Shown: positions 1 to 6,562, counted from the stretch's first letter. The stretch: 7,839 nucleotides of DNA from Hadesarchaea archaeon (GCA_012962055.1 DTYD01000049.1:1-7839), one strand, 5' to 3'. The notes: generated by a model not told the origin, from the sequence alone. Made by a program: numbers and translations.

Positions 1-1
1 A

Positions 2-190
<189 letters not shown>

Positions 191-199
191 GTCGTAACA

Positions 200-216
200 T
201 TAAACGGAAAGTTTAA
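200..216. terminator. Possible bidirectional terminator hairpin between convergent genes
   Basis: TTAAAC, a GGAAA loop and GTTTAA form a perfect 6-bp inverted repeat in the 32-nt gap between the isomerase stop and the stop of the convergent cNMP-domain gene. On the + strand it is followed by CTTTTAT. The stem is AT-rich and weak, and archaeal termination mostly relies on T-tracts, so this is a tentative call. Confidence 0.3.
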
Positions 217-222
217 CTTTTA

Positions 223-681
223 TCAATACTGCGCGCAGGAGAGGAGCTGCATCCGTGTGTCAGAAAGTTTCTTCGCGATAAGTTCTGCCGTCCTTTTCAT
301 CACTAAGTATCCTCGGCGGCAATCTTTTTTGAATATTTTTTCCACAAGCTCATCCGCTACAATGGTAACGAGTTTCACTCTATCCAAACAGCGCGCGTGG
401 GTAGTAAATCTCCGAACGCGAAGGAGGGATGGGTAGCCAAAAAAACTACCTTTGGTCATTGTATAAACAGAAATTCTTTTTCTTGGATAAACTTCTATTT
501 CTATTGAAACCCTCCCCTCCAGGACCATGTATATTTTTTCTGCTTTGTCGCCCTCTTTGAAAATTAGATCCTCTTGTTCAAACTTCTCAATTTTGGCCAA
601 CTTGGCGATGTCTTTTAACTCTTCGAGCTTTAAAAATTCGAAAATATCCATTCCCTTCAGAATCTCCGGCGTAACTGTCAT
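223..681 (-). CDS. Stand-alone cyclic-nucleotide-binding-domain protein, last gene of the hydrogenase operon
   Basis: This 152-residue protein is essentially one cNMP-binding beta-barrel domain of the CAP/PKA type. IFKEGDKAEKIYMVLEGRVS at about residues 40-59 is the typical domain segment, and the phosphate-binding cassette region is near residues 80-98 (FFGYPSLLRVRRFTTHARC). There is no helix-turn-helix domain after it, so it is not an ordinary Crp/Fnr transcription factor. The cassette Glu that normally holds the ribose 2'-OH (FGE) is Tyr here (FGY), although an Arg remains nearby, so cAMP binding is doubtful. The gene starts 1 nt after the protease stop, behind a strong GGAGGGGTGA ribosome binding site, and is surely co-transcribed with the hydrogenase. 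An allosteric sensor or protein-interaction adaptor for the hydrogenase is inferred, not shown. Confidence 0.85.
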   Translation of the reverse strand: MTVTPEILKGMDIFEFLKLEELKDIAKLAKIEKFEQEDLIFKEGDKAEKIYMVLEGRVSIEIEVYPRKRISVYTMTKGSFFGYPSLLRVRRFTTHARCLDRVKLVTIVADELVEKIFKKDCRRGYLVMKRTAELIAKKLSDTRMQLLSCAQY

Positions 682-682
682 G

Positions 683-1153
683 TCACCCCTCCCTTTGGTT
701 GTTTATTTCTTTTAAAACTCTTTCGGCCAAATCGGGCAATTTTTCACTCAGGACACCGCTCAACTTGTCCCCCCACGAAACATCCGCCGGCTGAACGCCC
801 ACCACCCTGACGTTTTTGAACTCATAGCCAATCCTCTTAGCGACCTGCATGACATCGACCAAGGTGACCTCATGAAGAGAGAACTTCTTCCCGCTCGCCT
901 GAGATATTAGGTTTTCTGCATCAAAACTTACGATGTGGCCCGGTTCCTTACCCAGGTCTACCGCGTCGATTATCACCACTTTTTCAAATCCATTTATCTC
1001 ATCGAGTATATCAAACCCCAGTGTCGCGCCGTCTAAGAGTTTTATATCGTTGCCGACTCCCCTCTCCCTGAGATACTCGACACACCTCACCCCAACGCCA
1101 TCGTCCTTCATAAGGACGTTGCCGACCCCGACGACGAGTTTTCTCTTACTCAA
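683..1153 (-). CDS. Hydrogenase maturation endopeptidase (HyaD/HycI family, M52)
   Basis: This cytoplasmic protease cleaves the C-terminal extension of the NiFe large subunit after nickel insertion. The N-terminal glycine-rich motif VGVGNVLMKDDGVGVR is the family signature. The expected nickel-sensing residues are visible: an Asp of the DDGVG motif (about residue 17 or 18), an Asp in IIDAVD (about 63) and the His of SLHEVT (about 94). The length of about 156 residues is normal. There is no ATG start. Two consecutive TTG codons lie at 1156 and 1153, and the ribosome binding site AAGGTGA sits 6 nt before the second and only 3 nt before the first, so 1153 is preferred. The start lies inside the end of the alpha-subunit gene (8-nt overlap), which fits coupled synthesis of the protease and its substrate. 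Confidence 0.92.
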   Translation of the reverse strand: MSKRKLVVGVGNVLMKDDGVGVRCVEYLRERGVGNDIKLLDGATLGFDILDEINGFEKVVIIDAVDLGKEPGHIVSFDAENLISQASGKKFSLHEVTLVDVMQVAKRIGYEFKNVRVVGVQPADVSWGDKLSGVLSEKLPDLAERVLKEINNQREG

Positions 1154-2477
1154 CAAAATTCACCTTCAGTATGTGCGCCGAACATGAGATACACGGGTCA
1201 TACGCCCTGACCAGCATTTCCAAGAGGAGCTCTATCTCATCCTTTGGTTCGCGTATTATCTCGGGCACCAATTTCCTCATGTCACTTTCGATGTTTGCCA
1301 GATTCTGGGCCGTTGGGGTAATACAGTTCGCCGAATCTATCAGTCCGTTATCGTCAATCCGGTACTCGTGAATAAGCAGCCCCCGGGGGGCTTCGGTCAC
1401 CCCAACACCCCAACTTTTTTTAACATCCGGGAGATTTACCGACCAGCCGGAAATCGGGGGACGTTCCTCCCTCTCATCCTTTATCCCCCTCGACAACAGC
1501 TCTTCTATCAACCCCGCAGACCACTCGAGGCAGTGGACGATTTCGACAAGCTGGGCCAAGGTGATGTAGTAAGGATTATGGTTCTGCGGAGTTAATTTGA
1601 GCTCTCCCGCAGCTTCTTTTGCCTGAGGAGTCAGCTGGTCGTAATTGTTGTTGAACCTGGAGAGCGCTCCGACCATGTACGGTTTGACGGGACCGTATGT
1701 GTGCTTTGCCGTTGAATGGTCTACGACCCGTTCGGCTATCTTCAATTTATAATCCCTGTGTCTGTACTCGCCGGTCTCCGAGGATTTTATGGTACCGTCG
1801 TAGAAAGCGTATTCCCCCGGATGGGTCAGACACACGTAGTCGGTCCTTCTCTCGAACCAAGGTATTTTCAACTTTGAAAAGAACTCAACCGCTTTCGGCA
1901 CATCGTTTTCCAGAGTTTGCTTGATTTTGGCCTGCAGGTCATGCATCTGTTCCTCGCTCACCAAATTTGTGAAACCGTCTACGGCCATCGAAATCGGGTG
2001 GGTGTGCCTACCAGCTATCACGTCGCATATATCGTGGGAAAGTTTCTTCATGTTAACGGCGATTTTTACTATCTCCGGGGATTTACCTATCAGAGGTATG
2101 ACCGACGGGAGCCTCACAAAATCCGGGGCGGCTAGGAAGAAGGCGTGTAGTGCGTGGGAATCGATGACCTCCGCCGCCGCCAAAATCCTCCTCAAGGTCT
2201 CGGTCTGCCAGGTGGGCTTGATACCCAACGCGTCCTCCACGGATTTTATAGAGGCGTTAGTATGGGAAACAGCGCAAATGCCGCATATCCGGCTGGTTAT
2301 ATGGACTGCCTCAGAAAAGCGTCTCCCTACGACCATGGCCTCGAAAAAGCGCGGAGACTCAACGATCTCAAGTTTAATCTCTTTCAGCTCACCGTTTTTC
2401 ACATCGACCACTATATTCCCGTGGCCCTCAACTCTGGTAACGTGATGAATATTTATATTAACATCACTTCCGCTCAT
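1146..2477 (-). CDS. hydA: [NiFe]-hydrogenase large (alpha) subunit, group 3b sulfhydrogenase type
   Basis: This 443-residue subunit carries the NiFe(CN)2CO catalytic centre of a soluble, cytoplasmic bidirectional hydrogenase. RVEGHG is at residues 15-20. The L1 motif RICGICAVSH supplies Cys65 and Cys68. The C-terminal L2 motif DPCISCSAH supplies Cys429 and Cys432, with His435 at the processing site. The eight residues after His435 are the tail expected to be removed by the endopeptidase encoded next door. Together with the beta, gamma and delta neighbours this indicates group 3b rather than F420-reducing or heterodisulfide-linked types. The ATG overlaps the delta stop as ATGA, behind a GGAGGAGTG ribosome binding site. 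No key residue is missing, so the enzyme should be functional. Confidence 0.96.
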   Translation of the reverse strand: MSGSDVNINIHHVTRVEGHGNIVVDVKNGELKEIKLEIVESPRFFEAMVVGRRFSEAVHITSRICGICAVSHTNASIKSVEDALGIKPTWQTETLRRILAAAEVIDSHALHAFFLAAPDFVRLPSVIPLIGKSPEIVKIAVNMKKLSHDICDVIAGRHTHPISMAVDGFTNLVSEEQMHDLQAKIKQTLENDVPKAVEFFSKLKIPWFERRTDYVCLTHPGEYAFYDGTIKSSETGEYRHRDYKLKIAERVVDHSTAKHTYGPVKPYMVGALSRFNNNYDQLTPQAKEAAGELKLTPQNHNPYYITLAQLVEIVHCLEWSAGLIEELLSRGIKDEREERPPISGWSVNLPDVKKSWGVGVTEAPRGLLIHEYRIDDNGLIDSANCITPTAQNLANIESDMRKLVPEIIREPKDEIELLLEMLVRAYDPCISCSAHILKVNFVE

Positions 2478-3220
2478 TTCACTCCTCCAACCAGTCCGTT
2501 ATACATCCGATAAAACCTCATCTTGTCGTCCGCTGAAATTCCATGCTCTTCGAGAACCCCCTCATACGCCTCCAGATTCGGATCCGAAACAAGTCCTCTG
2601 CACCCCTCGCAGGCATTTCCTACCGAAGGGCACGCTGCCCCGCAACCGGCCCGTGTGATCGGCCCCATGCAGACGATCGGGTTCGGTTTATGATACACGC
2701 AAACGTTCCCTTTCATTTTACACTCGACGCATACTGAGTATTCTGGGATGAACGGCCTCACGCCGTTTGAAATGGACGCGGCCACGCACAGAAATTCTTT
2801 TTTATCGATTGGACATCCCGGGATGACGTAGTCCACTTTGATAACAGCGTCGATGGGCTGGGCCAATATCGAATCGAAAGCCCAAGCCTTTTCCCCGTAG
2901 ACTCTCTTTTTCACCTCAAGTTGGTTATGAAAGTTTTTAATCGCGTTAACTCCAGCTATATGTGCACACGAGCCAAGAGCCACACATATTTTCGCCTTCT
3001 TTCTTATCTCCCTGATCCTGTCGATATCTTTAGAAGTTGAGATCGAACCCTCGATGAAAGCTATTTCATAATCCTGTCCTCTATAACTGGATGCCTCTCG
3101 GAAGTTTACGACATCCACCGATTCGAAAAGGTCTAGAAGTTTATCTCCGAGGGAAAGAACTGTGAGCTGACACCCCTCACAACATGTAAACTCAAAAAAC
3201 GCTACTTTCGGTTTCTCCAT
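2474..3220 (-). CDS. hydD: [NiFe]-hydrogenase small (delta) subunit, three [4Fe-4S] clusters
   Basis: This 248-residue small subunit passes electrons from the NiFe site to the beta and gamma subunits. The proximal-cluster ligands are visible as Cys14 and Cys17 (FTCCEGCQ), Cys85 (GSCAHIAG) and Cys136 (IPGCPIDK). A second Cys-rich block contains Cys164, 167, 174, 184, 193, 197, 204 and 207, enough for two further 4Fe-4S clusters. There is no Tat signal peptide, which agrees with a cytoplasmic group 3 enzyme. The start codon overlaps the gamma stop by one base (TAATG), with GGAGG upstream, and the end overlaps the alpha start by 4 nt. The length is usual for sulfhydrogenase delta subunits. Confidence 0.95.
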   Translation of the reverse strand: MEKPKVAFFEFTCCEGCQLTVLSLGDKLLDLFESVDVVNFREASSYRGQDYEIAFIEGSISTSKDIDRIREIRKKAKICVALGSCAHIAGVNAIKNFHNQLEVKKRVYGEKAWAFDSILAQPIDAVIKVDYVIPGCPIDKKEFLCVAASISNGVRPFIPEYSVCVECKMKGNVCVYHKPNPIVCMGPITRAGCGAACPSVGNACEGCRGLVSDPNLEAYEGVLEEHGISADDKMRFYRMYNGLVGGVK

Positions 3221-4035
3221 TATATGGCCTCCGGCAAACTTTTAATTTGTTTGTAATTGAAAACTGGGCCTTCTTGGCAAACGTACACATTATTGATCTG
3301 ACAGTGCCCACATTTTCCCACACCGCATTTCATTTTCCGCTCTAGCGATATCCATATATTTTCATCCGGGACTCTACGATTTTTCAGTTCATTGATGACG
3401 AAGCGATACATGACTGGCGGACCGATGATGATCGCTTGCGTTTTTCTAGGATCAAAACGAATATCGGGGAAAAGAGTTGTAATGACTCCAACATTCCCCT
3501 GCCAAGTTTCGTCCCCTACATCAACTGTCGCATGATACTCCACATCTTTCCTTGCCTCCCATTCCTTCAACTCGTCTCTGAAAAGAAGTTCCTGGGGTCT
3601 CCTCGCACCATACAAAATATAGACTTTTCCGTAATCGCCCCTAGAATTTAAAACTGCCCGGATGAAGGAACGGAGAGGAGCTAGCCCAAGTCCCCCCGCG
3701 ATAAAGAGGATGTCTTTACCAATGAAATATTCATATTCAAATCCTTTCCCGTAAGGACCACGAATTCCGATTTTCTCACCTGCCCTTTTATTATGTAAGG
3801 CGTTAGTGACATTACCTACCGCTCTAACACAAAGTTGGAATGTCGGTTGTTTTGAGGGTTCAGATGATATGGAAATGGGGGCTTCCCCCACGCCGAAAAC
3901 ATAAACCTCCACAAATTGTCCTGGCTGGTGGTCAAGACTTTTTCCTGACAATAGCTCGATATCAAACAAACGTTCTGTTTTAGTCAATTGTTCTACTTTT
4001 TTTATTTTAGCTATTTCAGGTTTGTAAACCGTCAT
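3220..4035 (-). CDS. hydG: Sulfhydrogenase gamma subunit, FAD/NAD(P)-binding oxidoreductase
   Basis: This 271-residue protein is of the ferredoxin-NADP reductase/anaerobic sulfite reductase B type. It exchanges electrons between the hydrogenase clusters and NAD(P)(H). In order it has an FAD-binding barrel with APISISS at residues 52-58, a nucleotide-binding domain with IAGGLGLAPLRSF at 112-124 and YGARRPQELLF at 142-152, and a C-terminal 2Fe-2S site. The cluster ligands are Cys237, Cys242, Cys245 and Cys253 (CGVGKCGHC, then VC), the DHOD-B-like arrangement. ATGA overlaps the beta stop, so it is translationally coupled. Whether NADPH or NADH is preferred cannot be decided by eye. Confidence 0.94.
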   Translation of the reverse strand: MTVYKPEIAKIKKVEQLTKTERLFDIELLSGKSLDHQPGQFVEVYVFGVGEAPISISSEPSKQPTFQLCVRAVGNVTNALHNKRAGEKIGIRGPYGKGFEYEYFIGKDILFIAGGLGLAPLRSFIRAVLNSRGDYGKVYILYGARRPQELLFRDELKEWEARKDVEYHATVDVGDETWQGNVGVITTLFPDIRFDPRKTQAIIIGPPVMYRFVINELKNRRVPDENIWISLERKMKCGVGKCGHCQINNVYVCQEGPVFNYKQIKSLPEAI

Positions 4036-5078
4036 CTCCGCCCCTTCCTCCCATAAAGCTCGTTTTCTATGTCCAGAGGATCAACAATTTTTGTGAGGCA
4101 AGCTTTTCCGCATCTGCCACAACCGGTACAAAAGGTTCTCCCCCATTTTTCAAAAAGGTAAAAATCCTTTCGGTTGGTTCTGTGACGTAACCTTGCTCCC
4201 CGCTCTTCCCTGAATATTTCTCCTGAAGCGATCCTAGTGAAATCGGTTAACATGCAACCGTCCCAAAAACGTGAACGACTCCCCTTCTTCAAATTTATCT
4301 CCACGCAGTCTCTCACATCGAAACAGTAACAAGTGGGGCACACCATGTTGCACGATCCGCACCCAAAACACTTTGCACCACGCTCGTCCCATATCGGGCT
4401 GTCGTAATTTTCTTTCAACAGTTTCGGCAGCTCCTCGAGTTTAGGCTTTAATTTCCTCTGTTTTTTTGCGAATAGATTGTCCCTCTTTTCCCTGATTTTC
4501 TTCAGTTTCTTGGCATCTGATTGAATCGTCTTTCTGGAGATTCCAGAAATTAAGGTTTTTCCTGCCTCGGAACCAACCTCTACGAAAAAATCGTCGCCCA
4601 CATCGGTCAAGAAAAGATCGAATCCGTCCCACGGCAGCACAGAACCTTTTCGGTAACAGAAAGACTCTGGAGAACATGGTGTGAGGCACTCCACGCCAAT
4701 TATAGTTGCAGACTCGCGCTTCTTGAGATAATTTTCATCCAAATTTTTCTCCGCAAAAACTTTGTCTAAAAGCGCGATACCGTTTATATCGCAGGGATGT
4801 ATTCCCAGTAAAACTGTGGATTTTGCCTCTACCTTGGATCCCACCCAGATCCCATCTTCAACCTCATATTCGATCAACTCCTCCTCTTGGGGAAACACGA
4901 ACCCCTTTGGGGAGATGACAGTCTGGGGGCCGCTCCAGAGAATATCTTTCGTGGACTTTATCCTCTTAAAATTGGCCTGATTTTCCTGTTTAACGGGGGC
5001 TACAACTTCTTTTCCGTTTTCAATCATTCCATCGATTAACTCTAAAAAATCCCCCTTGCTCACCAAATAACTTTTCAT
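4032..5078 (-). CDS. hydB: Sulfhydrogenase beta subunit, 4Fe-4S dicluster protein
   Basis: This protein resembles anaerobic sulfite reductase subunit A and is the beta subunit of group 3b hydrogenases. It links the clusters of the complex and is associated with sulfur/polysulfide reduction in the Pyrococcus enzyme. In the 348-residue form, two ferredoxin-like motifs are clear: Cys237, 240, 243 and 247 (CFGCGSCNMVCP) and Cys317, 320, 323 and 327 (CTGCGRCGKACL). Extra cysteines occur at 131, 135 and 141 and at 250 and 252. The chosen ATG at 5078 has GGTGA five nt upstream. A GTG at 5087 would add three residues but has no ribosome binding site of its own. It is the first gene of the operon and ends in a 4-nt ATGA overlap with gamma. 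Confidence 0.93.
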   Translation of the reverse strand: MKSYLVSKGDFLELIDGMIENGKEVVAPVKQENQANFKRIKSTKDILWSGPQTVISPKGFVFPQEEELIEYEVEDGIWVGSKVEAKSTVLLGIHPCDINGIALLDKVFAEKNLDENYLKKRESATIIGVECLTPCSPESFCYRKGSVLPWDGFDLFLTDVGDDFFVEVGSEAGKTLISGISRKTIQSDAKKLKKIREKRDNLFAKKQRKLKPKLEELPKLLKENYDSPIWDERGAKCFGCGSCNMVCPTCYCFDVRDCVEINLKKGSRSRFWDGCMLTDFTRIASGEIFREERGARLRHRTNRKDFYLFEKWGRTFCTGCGRCGKACLTKIVDPLDIENELYGRKGRR

Positions 5079-5090
5079 TTTTTTCACCGT

Positions 5091-5105
5091 TGGGTACTAG
5101 ACCCA
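5091..5105. repeat. Short inverted repeat just upstream of the hydrogenase operon start
   Basis: TGGGT, a 5-nt spacer ACTAG and ACCCA form a perfect 5-bp inverted repeat 13 nt before the preferred hydB start codon. It could be an operator half-site pair or a small mRNA hairpin next to the ribosome binding site. At this length it could also be chance. Confidence 0.3.
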
Positions 5106-5188
5106 CTACTCACCTCACACACCCATCACCATTATCAATCCCATTTAATTAGATTATCGGGCGCTGATTTCTTGTCGAATTACTAACT

Positions 5189-5198
5189 CATATTTTTA
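5189..5198 (-). promoter_or_regulatory. Candidate TATA element for the hydrogenase operon
   Basis: Reading the minus strand, TAAAAATATG lies in the 240-nt gap upstream of hydB, the only sizeable gap before the operon. A transcript starting about 25 nt downstream would begin near 5165-5170 and have a leader of about 90 nt. A second, weaker candidate, AATTAAATG (about 5143-5151), would give a leader of about 40 nt. The first is preferred because a tandem repeat directly abuts it. Confidence 0.4.
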
Positions 5199-5220
5199 GT
5201 ACTCCCCCTTGTACTCCACC
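5199..5220 (-). repeat. Tandem 10-bp direct repeat with 12-bp period abutting the hydrogenase TATA element
   Basis: On the minus strand GGTGGAGTAC, two bases, then GGGGGAGTAC (9 of 10 positions identical) lies immediately upstream of the candidate TATA element, at the place of the BRE and upstream activator region. Same-face spacing of about one helical turn suggests binding by a dimeric or cooperative regulator. The identity of that regulator is unknown. Confidence 0.4.
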
Positions 5221-5321
5221 CTAAACTTTTGGTTTTTACTTTGATAAACAAGAATGAACACAAATTAGTTATGCCCTAGAGAACATGGAAACTCGATCTG
5301 CCTTTAGCGCTGGAAGAAGAG

Positions 5322-5588
5322 TTACTCTAGCTTGTAAACGAGGTCGCCTTCACGCACACGGTCTCTGACCTTTAATCCAATTGATTGCCCTGCCCCGGCG
5401 CTCTGAACATTCTCATGTTCTATCTGCATCGAGTCTATTGTCTGTTGGATATTAGTCGTCGCACCTTCGATCGATATTTTATCGCCTACTTTAATTTCAT
5501 CGCTAAGTTCTACGACCCCGACCCCTATCTTTGTAAAGTAGTGGGATATTTTTCCCACAAGTTTTTTCCCAACAGGTGTTTCCTCCAT
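5322..5588 (-). CDS. Small translation elongation factor domain 2-like protein
   Basis: This 88-residue protein resembles the short 'translation elongation factor-like' proteins. It consists of a single EF-Tu/SelB domain-2 type beta-barrel without a GTPase domain. Typical segments are LVGKISHYFTKIGVGVVELS, IKVGDKISIEGATT, the DSMQIEHENV stretch and the final KVRDRVREGDLVYKL. Its exact role is not established. Related domains also occur at the C-terminus of U32-family peptidases. The frame is open to a TTG at 5600, but ATG 5588 has GGTGAGG three to four bases upstream and is the better start. That ribosome binding site overlaps the TGA of the preceding small gene, so the two are probably coupled. 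Confidence 0.82.
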   Translation of the reverse strand: MEETPVGKKLVGKISHYFTKIGVGVVELSDEIKVGDKISIEGATTNIQQTIDSMQIEHENVQSAGAGQSIGLKVRDRVREGDLVYKLE

Positions 5589-5593
5589 TCGCC

Positions 5594-5758
5594 TCACCAA
5601 TTAACTTTTAGCGACACCCATTTTAGGCTTTCGTTTTGAAGCCTTTTCCACCCACCAACTCTTTTGATGATTTTTTCGTTGTTGAACAAGTCCGTATATT
5701 TTTTAGGAAGGTACGGAAAGCAATTATCATTGTCTCTCGAGCAAAAACATGCATGCAC
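5594..5758 (-). CDS. Unrecognised 54-residue Cys- and Trp-containing small protein
   Basis: I do not recognise a family. Reading from GTG 5758 gives 54 residues: an N-terminal cluster MHACFCSRDNDNCFPYLPKK with Cys4, Cys6 and Cys13, then a basic, aromatic tail with GGWKRLQ, SLKWVSLKVNW and three Trp. GGAG lies five nt before the GTG, and an in-frame TAA lies 18 nt upstream of the GTG. The TGA is embedded in the ribosome binding site of the elongation-factor-like gene 6 nt downstream, a typical operon junction. A TATA-like element sits about 75 nt upstream. The three cysteines could bind metal, perhaps as a dimer. Coding status is inferred from signals and composition only. Confidence 0.5.
   Translation of the reverse strand: MHACFCSRDNDNCFPYLPKKYTDLFNNEKIIKRVGGWKRLQNESLKWVSLKVNW
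5625..5644. repeat. Hairpin-forming inverted repeat AGGCTT/AAGCCT
   Basis: AGGCTT, an 8-nt loop and AAGCCT form a perfect 6-bp stem inside the proposed 54-residue gene. On the + strand it is followed by TTTT, but no + strand gene ends here, so a terminator role is not supported. It may act in the mRNA or be incidental. Confidence 0.25.
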
Positions 5759-5831
5759 AAATTCTCCTTTTTTAGCTTACATCTGTAACTCAACGCAAAA
5801 ACGGTAAGCCGCAAAGAAACGAACTAGAACA

Positions 5832-5837
5832 TTTATA
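5832..5837 (-). promoter_or_regulatory. Candidate TATA element for the small-protein/EF-like unit
   Basis: On the minus strand CAGTATAAATG lies between the end of the membrane-protein pair and the GTG start at 5758. A start about 25 nt downstream (near 5809) would leave a leader of roughly 50 nt. This suggests that the two-gene unit is transcribed separately from the membrane pair. Confidence 0.45.
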
Positions 5838-5853
5838 CTGTCTGAAGTATTTC

Positions 5854-6204
5854 CTACTTAGCTCGCTTGATTGTTTTTATTTCTGTTATCCCAAGACCAC
5901 TTAGACGAAAGGCTGCCCCATGAATCGCTTTGGTAACTACTACTACAGAAGCCCACATTCCGGTTGCTGCCATAGCCATCGGAACTCCAACAATCAGCAT
6001 TTCCGGGATGACCTCACCAAGTCCTGCCGTCAAGAACGGTGGATAGAGCACTATCTCCCCATGTGCCACATGTTCCAATGCTAGCGCTGCAACCCCGCCC
6101 CACAGCAACATGTTCAACACATTGATCCTGTAACAATCTGGGAATTTCTTTCTGAAGATACTCGTTATAATTGCCAGCGACATTGGAATCAAGAAGCACG
6201 CCAT
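5854..6204 (-). CDS. Small three-helix membrane protein, second of a paralogous pair
   Basis: This 116-residue hydrophobic protein is of no family I recognise. Three membrane segments are likely at residues 2-17, 29-47 and about 66-91. Basic residues after helix 1 (FRKK) and at the C-terminus (KTIKRAK) suggest that the tail is cytoplasmic. Helix 2 has LLWG at 33-36 and an acidic-His pair, Glu44-His45, with another His at 48. A TAG-like loop and the Trp84...Lys92 pattern match the upstream protein, so the two look like diverged duplicates. The start ATG has GGGGTGA six nt upstream and lies 14 nt after the stop of the partner gene. An integral membrane complex with its partner is inferred. Confidence 0.8.
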   Translation of the reverse strand: MACFLIPMSLAIITSIFRKKFPDCYRINVLNMLLWGGVAALALEHVAHGEIVLYPPFLTAGLGEVIPEMLIVGVPMAMAATGMWASVVVVTKAIHGAAFRLSGLGITEIKTIKRAK

Positions 6205-6218
6205 TAGTTTTCACCCCC

Positions 6219-6521
6219 TCATCTTTTTTGAGTTTCTCTCCTCCCTTTCGAGATCAGAGCTGCAACTTCCCATATTATAAATATCGGTATGAGCATCGTG
6301 ATTCCCAATAAGGCTCCATTCTGAATAAATCCGCCCGTCGTGATCTCTATAAACTCTCCACCTTCTCGTAGGTATCCTATGGAGTGATCAACTAGCACCA
6401 TTATCGCCAGCCCCCAAAGCATCAGACATAGCCAATCTAGGTTATACTTTTTTGGATTTTCAGCGTGGATGTAGACAACCGTCACTATTATGGCCGCCCA
6501 CAGGGATGTGATGAGCCACAT
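6219..6521 (-). CDS. Small three-helix membrane protein, first of a paralogous pair
   Basis: This 100-residue membrane protein is not recognised as a known family. Predicted helices are at about residues 3-18, 29-51 and 67-90. The HAENPKKYN loop and the KGRRETQKR tail are basic, giving an N-out/C-in topology. Helix 2 contains MLWG (34-37) and Asp45-His46, aligned with the Glu-His pair of the next protein. The outer loop is acidic and Gly-rich (REGGEFIEITTGG). The ATG has GAGGGG upstream and a strong TATA element about 30 nt before it, so this is the first gene of a two-gene transcript. The buried acidic-His pair could bind a metal, haem or protons, or anchor a partner. Nothing here proves which. 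Confidence 0.8.
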   Translation of the reverse strand: MWLITSLWAAIIVTVVYIHAENPKKYNLDWLCLMLWGLAIMVLVDHSIGYLREGGEFIEITTGGFIQNGALLGITMLIPIFIIWEVAALISKGRRETQKR

Positions 6522-6550
6522 GCTACCCCTCTCTTGAATAATACTTTTCT

Positions 6551-6562
6551 ATATTTAAATAT
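6551..6562 (-). promoter_or_regulatory. TATA element of the membrane-protein pair
   Basis: On the minus strand AATATTTAAATATAG is a near-ideal archaeal TATA box. Transcription would start near 6530, leaving a leader of about 10 nt that still contains the GAGGGG ribosome binding site before ATG 6521. Confidence 0.65.

Noticed and set aside
1921..2445. Long + strand open frame of 174 codons opposite the large-subunit gene
   Set aside because: It lies wholly antisense to a gene with unmistakable NiFe-hydrogenase motifs and its translation resembles no family. It is a shadow frame.
4441..4689. 82-codon minus-strand frame inside hydB
   Set aside because: It is Arg/Phe-rich low-quality translation entirely inside the well supported beta-subunit gene.
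5115..5132. Five-codon upstream frame (ATG GTG ATG GGT GTG TGA) before hydB
   Set aside because: It is very short, lies in a GT-rich stretch and may not be in the transcript. There is no evidence for a leader-peptide role.
5623..5814. 63-codon minus-strand frame with TTG start
   Set aside because: It overlaps the better supported 54-residue frame, has no convincing ribosome binding site and its stop is not linked to the next gene.
5601..5853. Search for a tRNA or C/D-box small RNA in this gap
   Set aside because: A TGATGA and a CTGA occur but are far apart with no box arrangement or cloverleaf. The gap is better explained by a small gene and its promoter.
6014..6214. 66-codon minus-strand frame overlapping the second membrane gene
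   Set aside because: The 116-residue frame has the ribosome binding site, the membrane segments and similarity to its neighbour. This frame has none of these.
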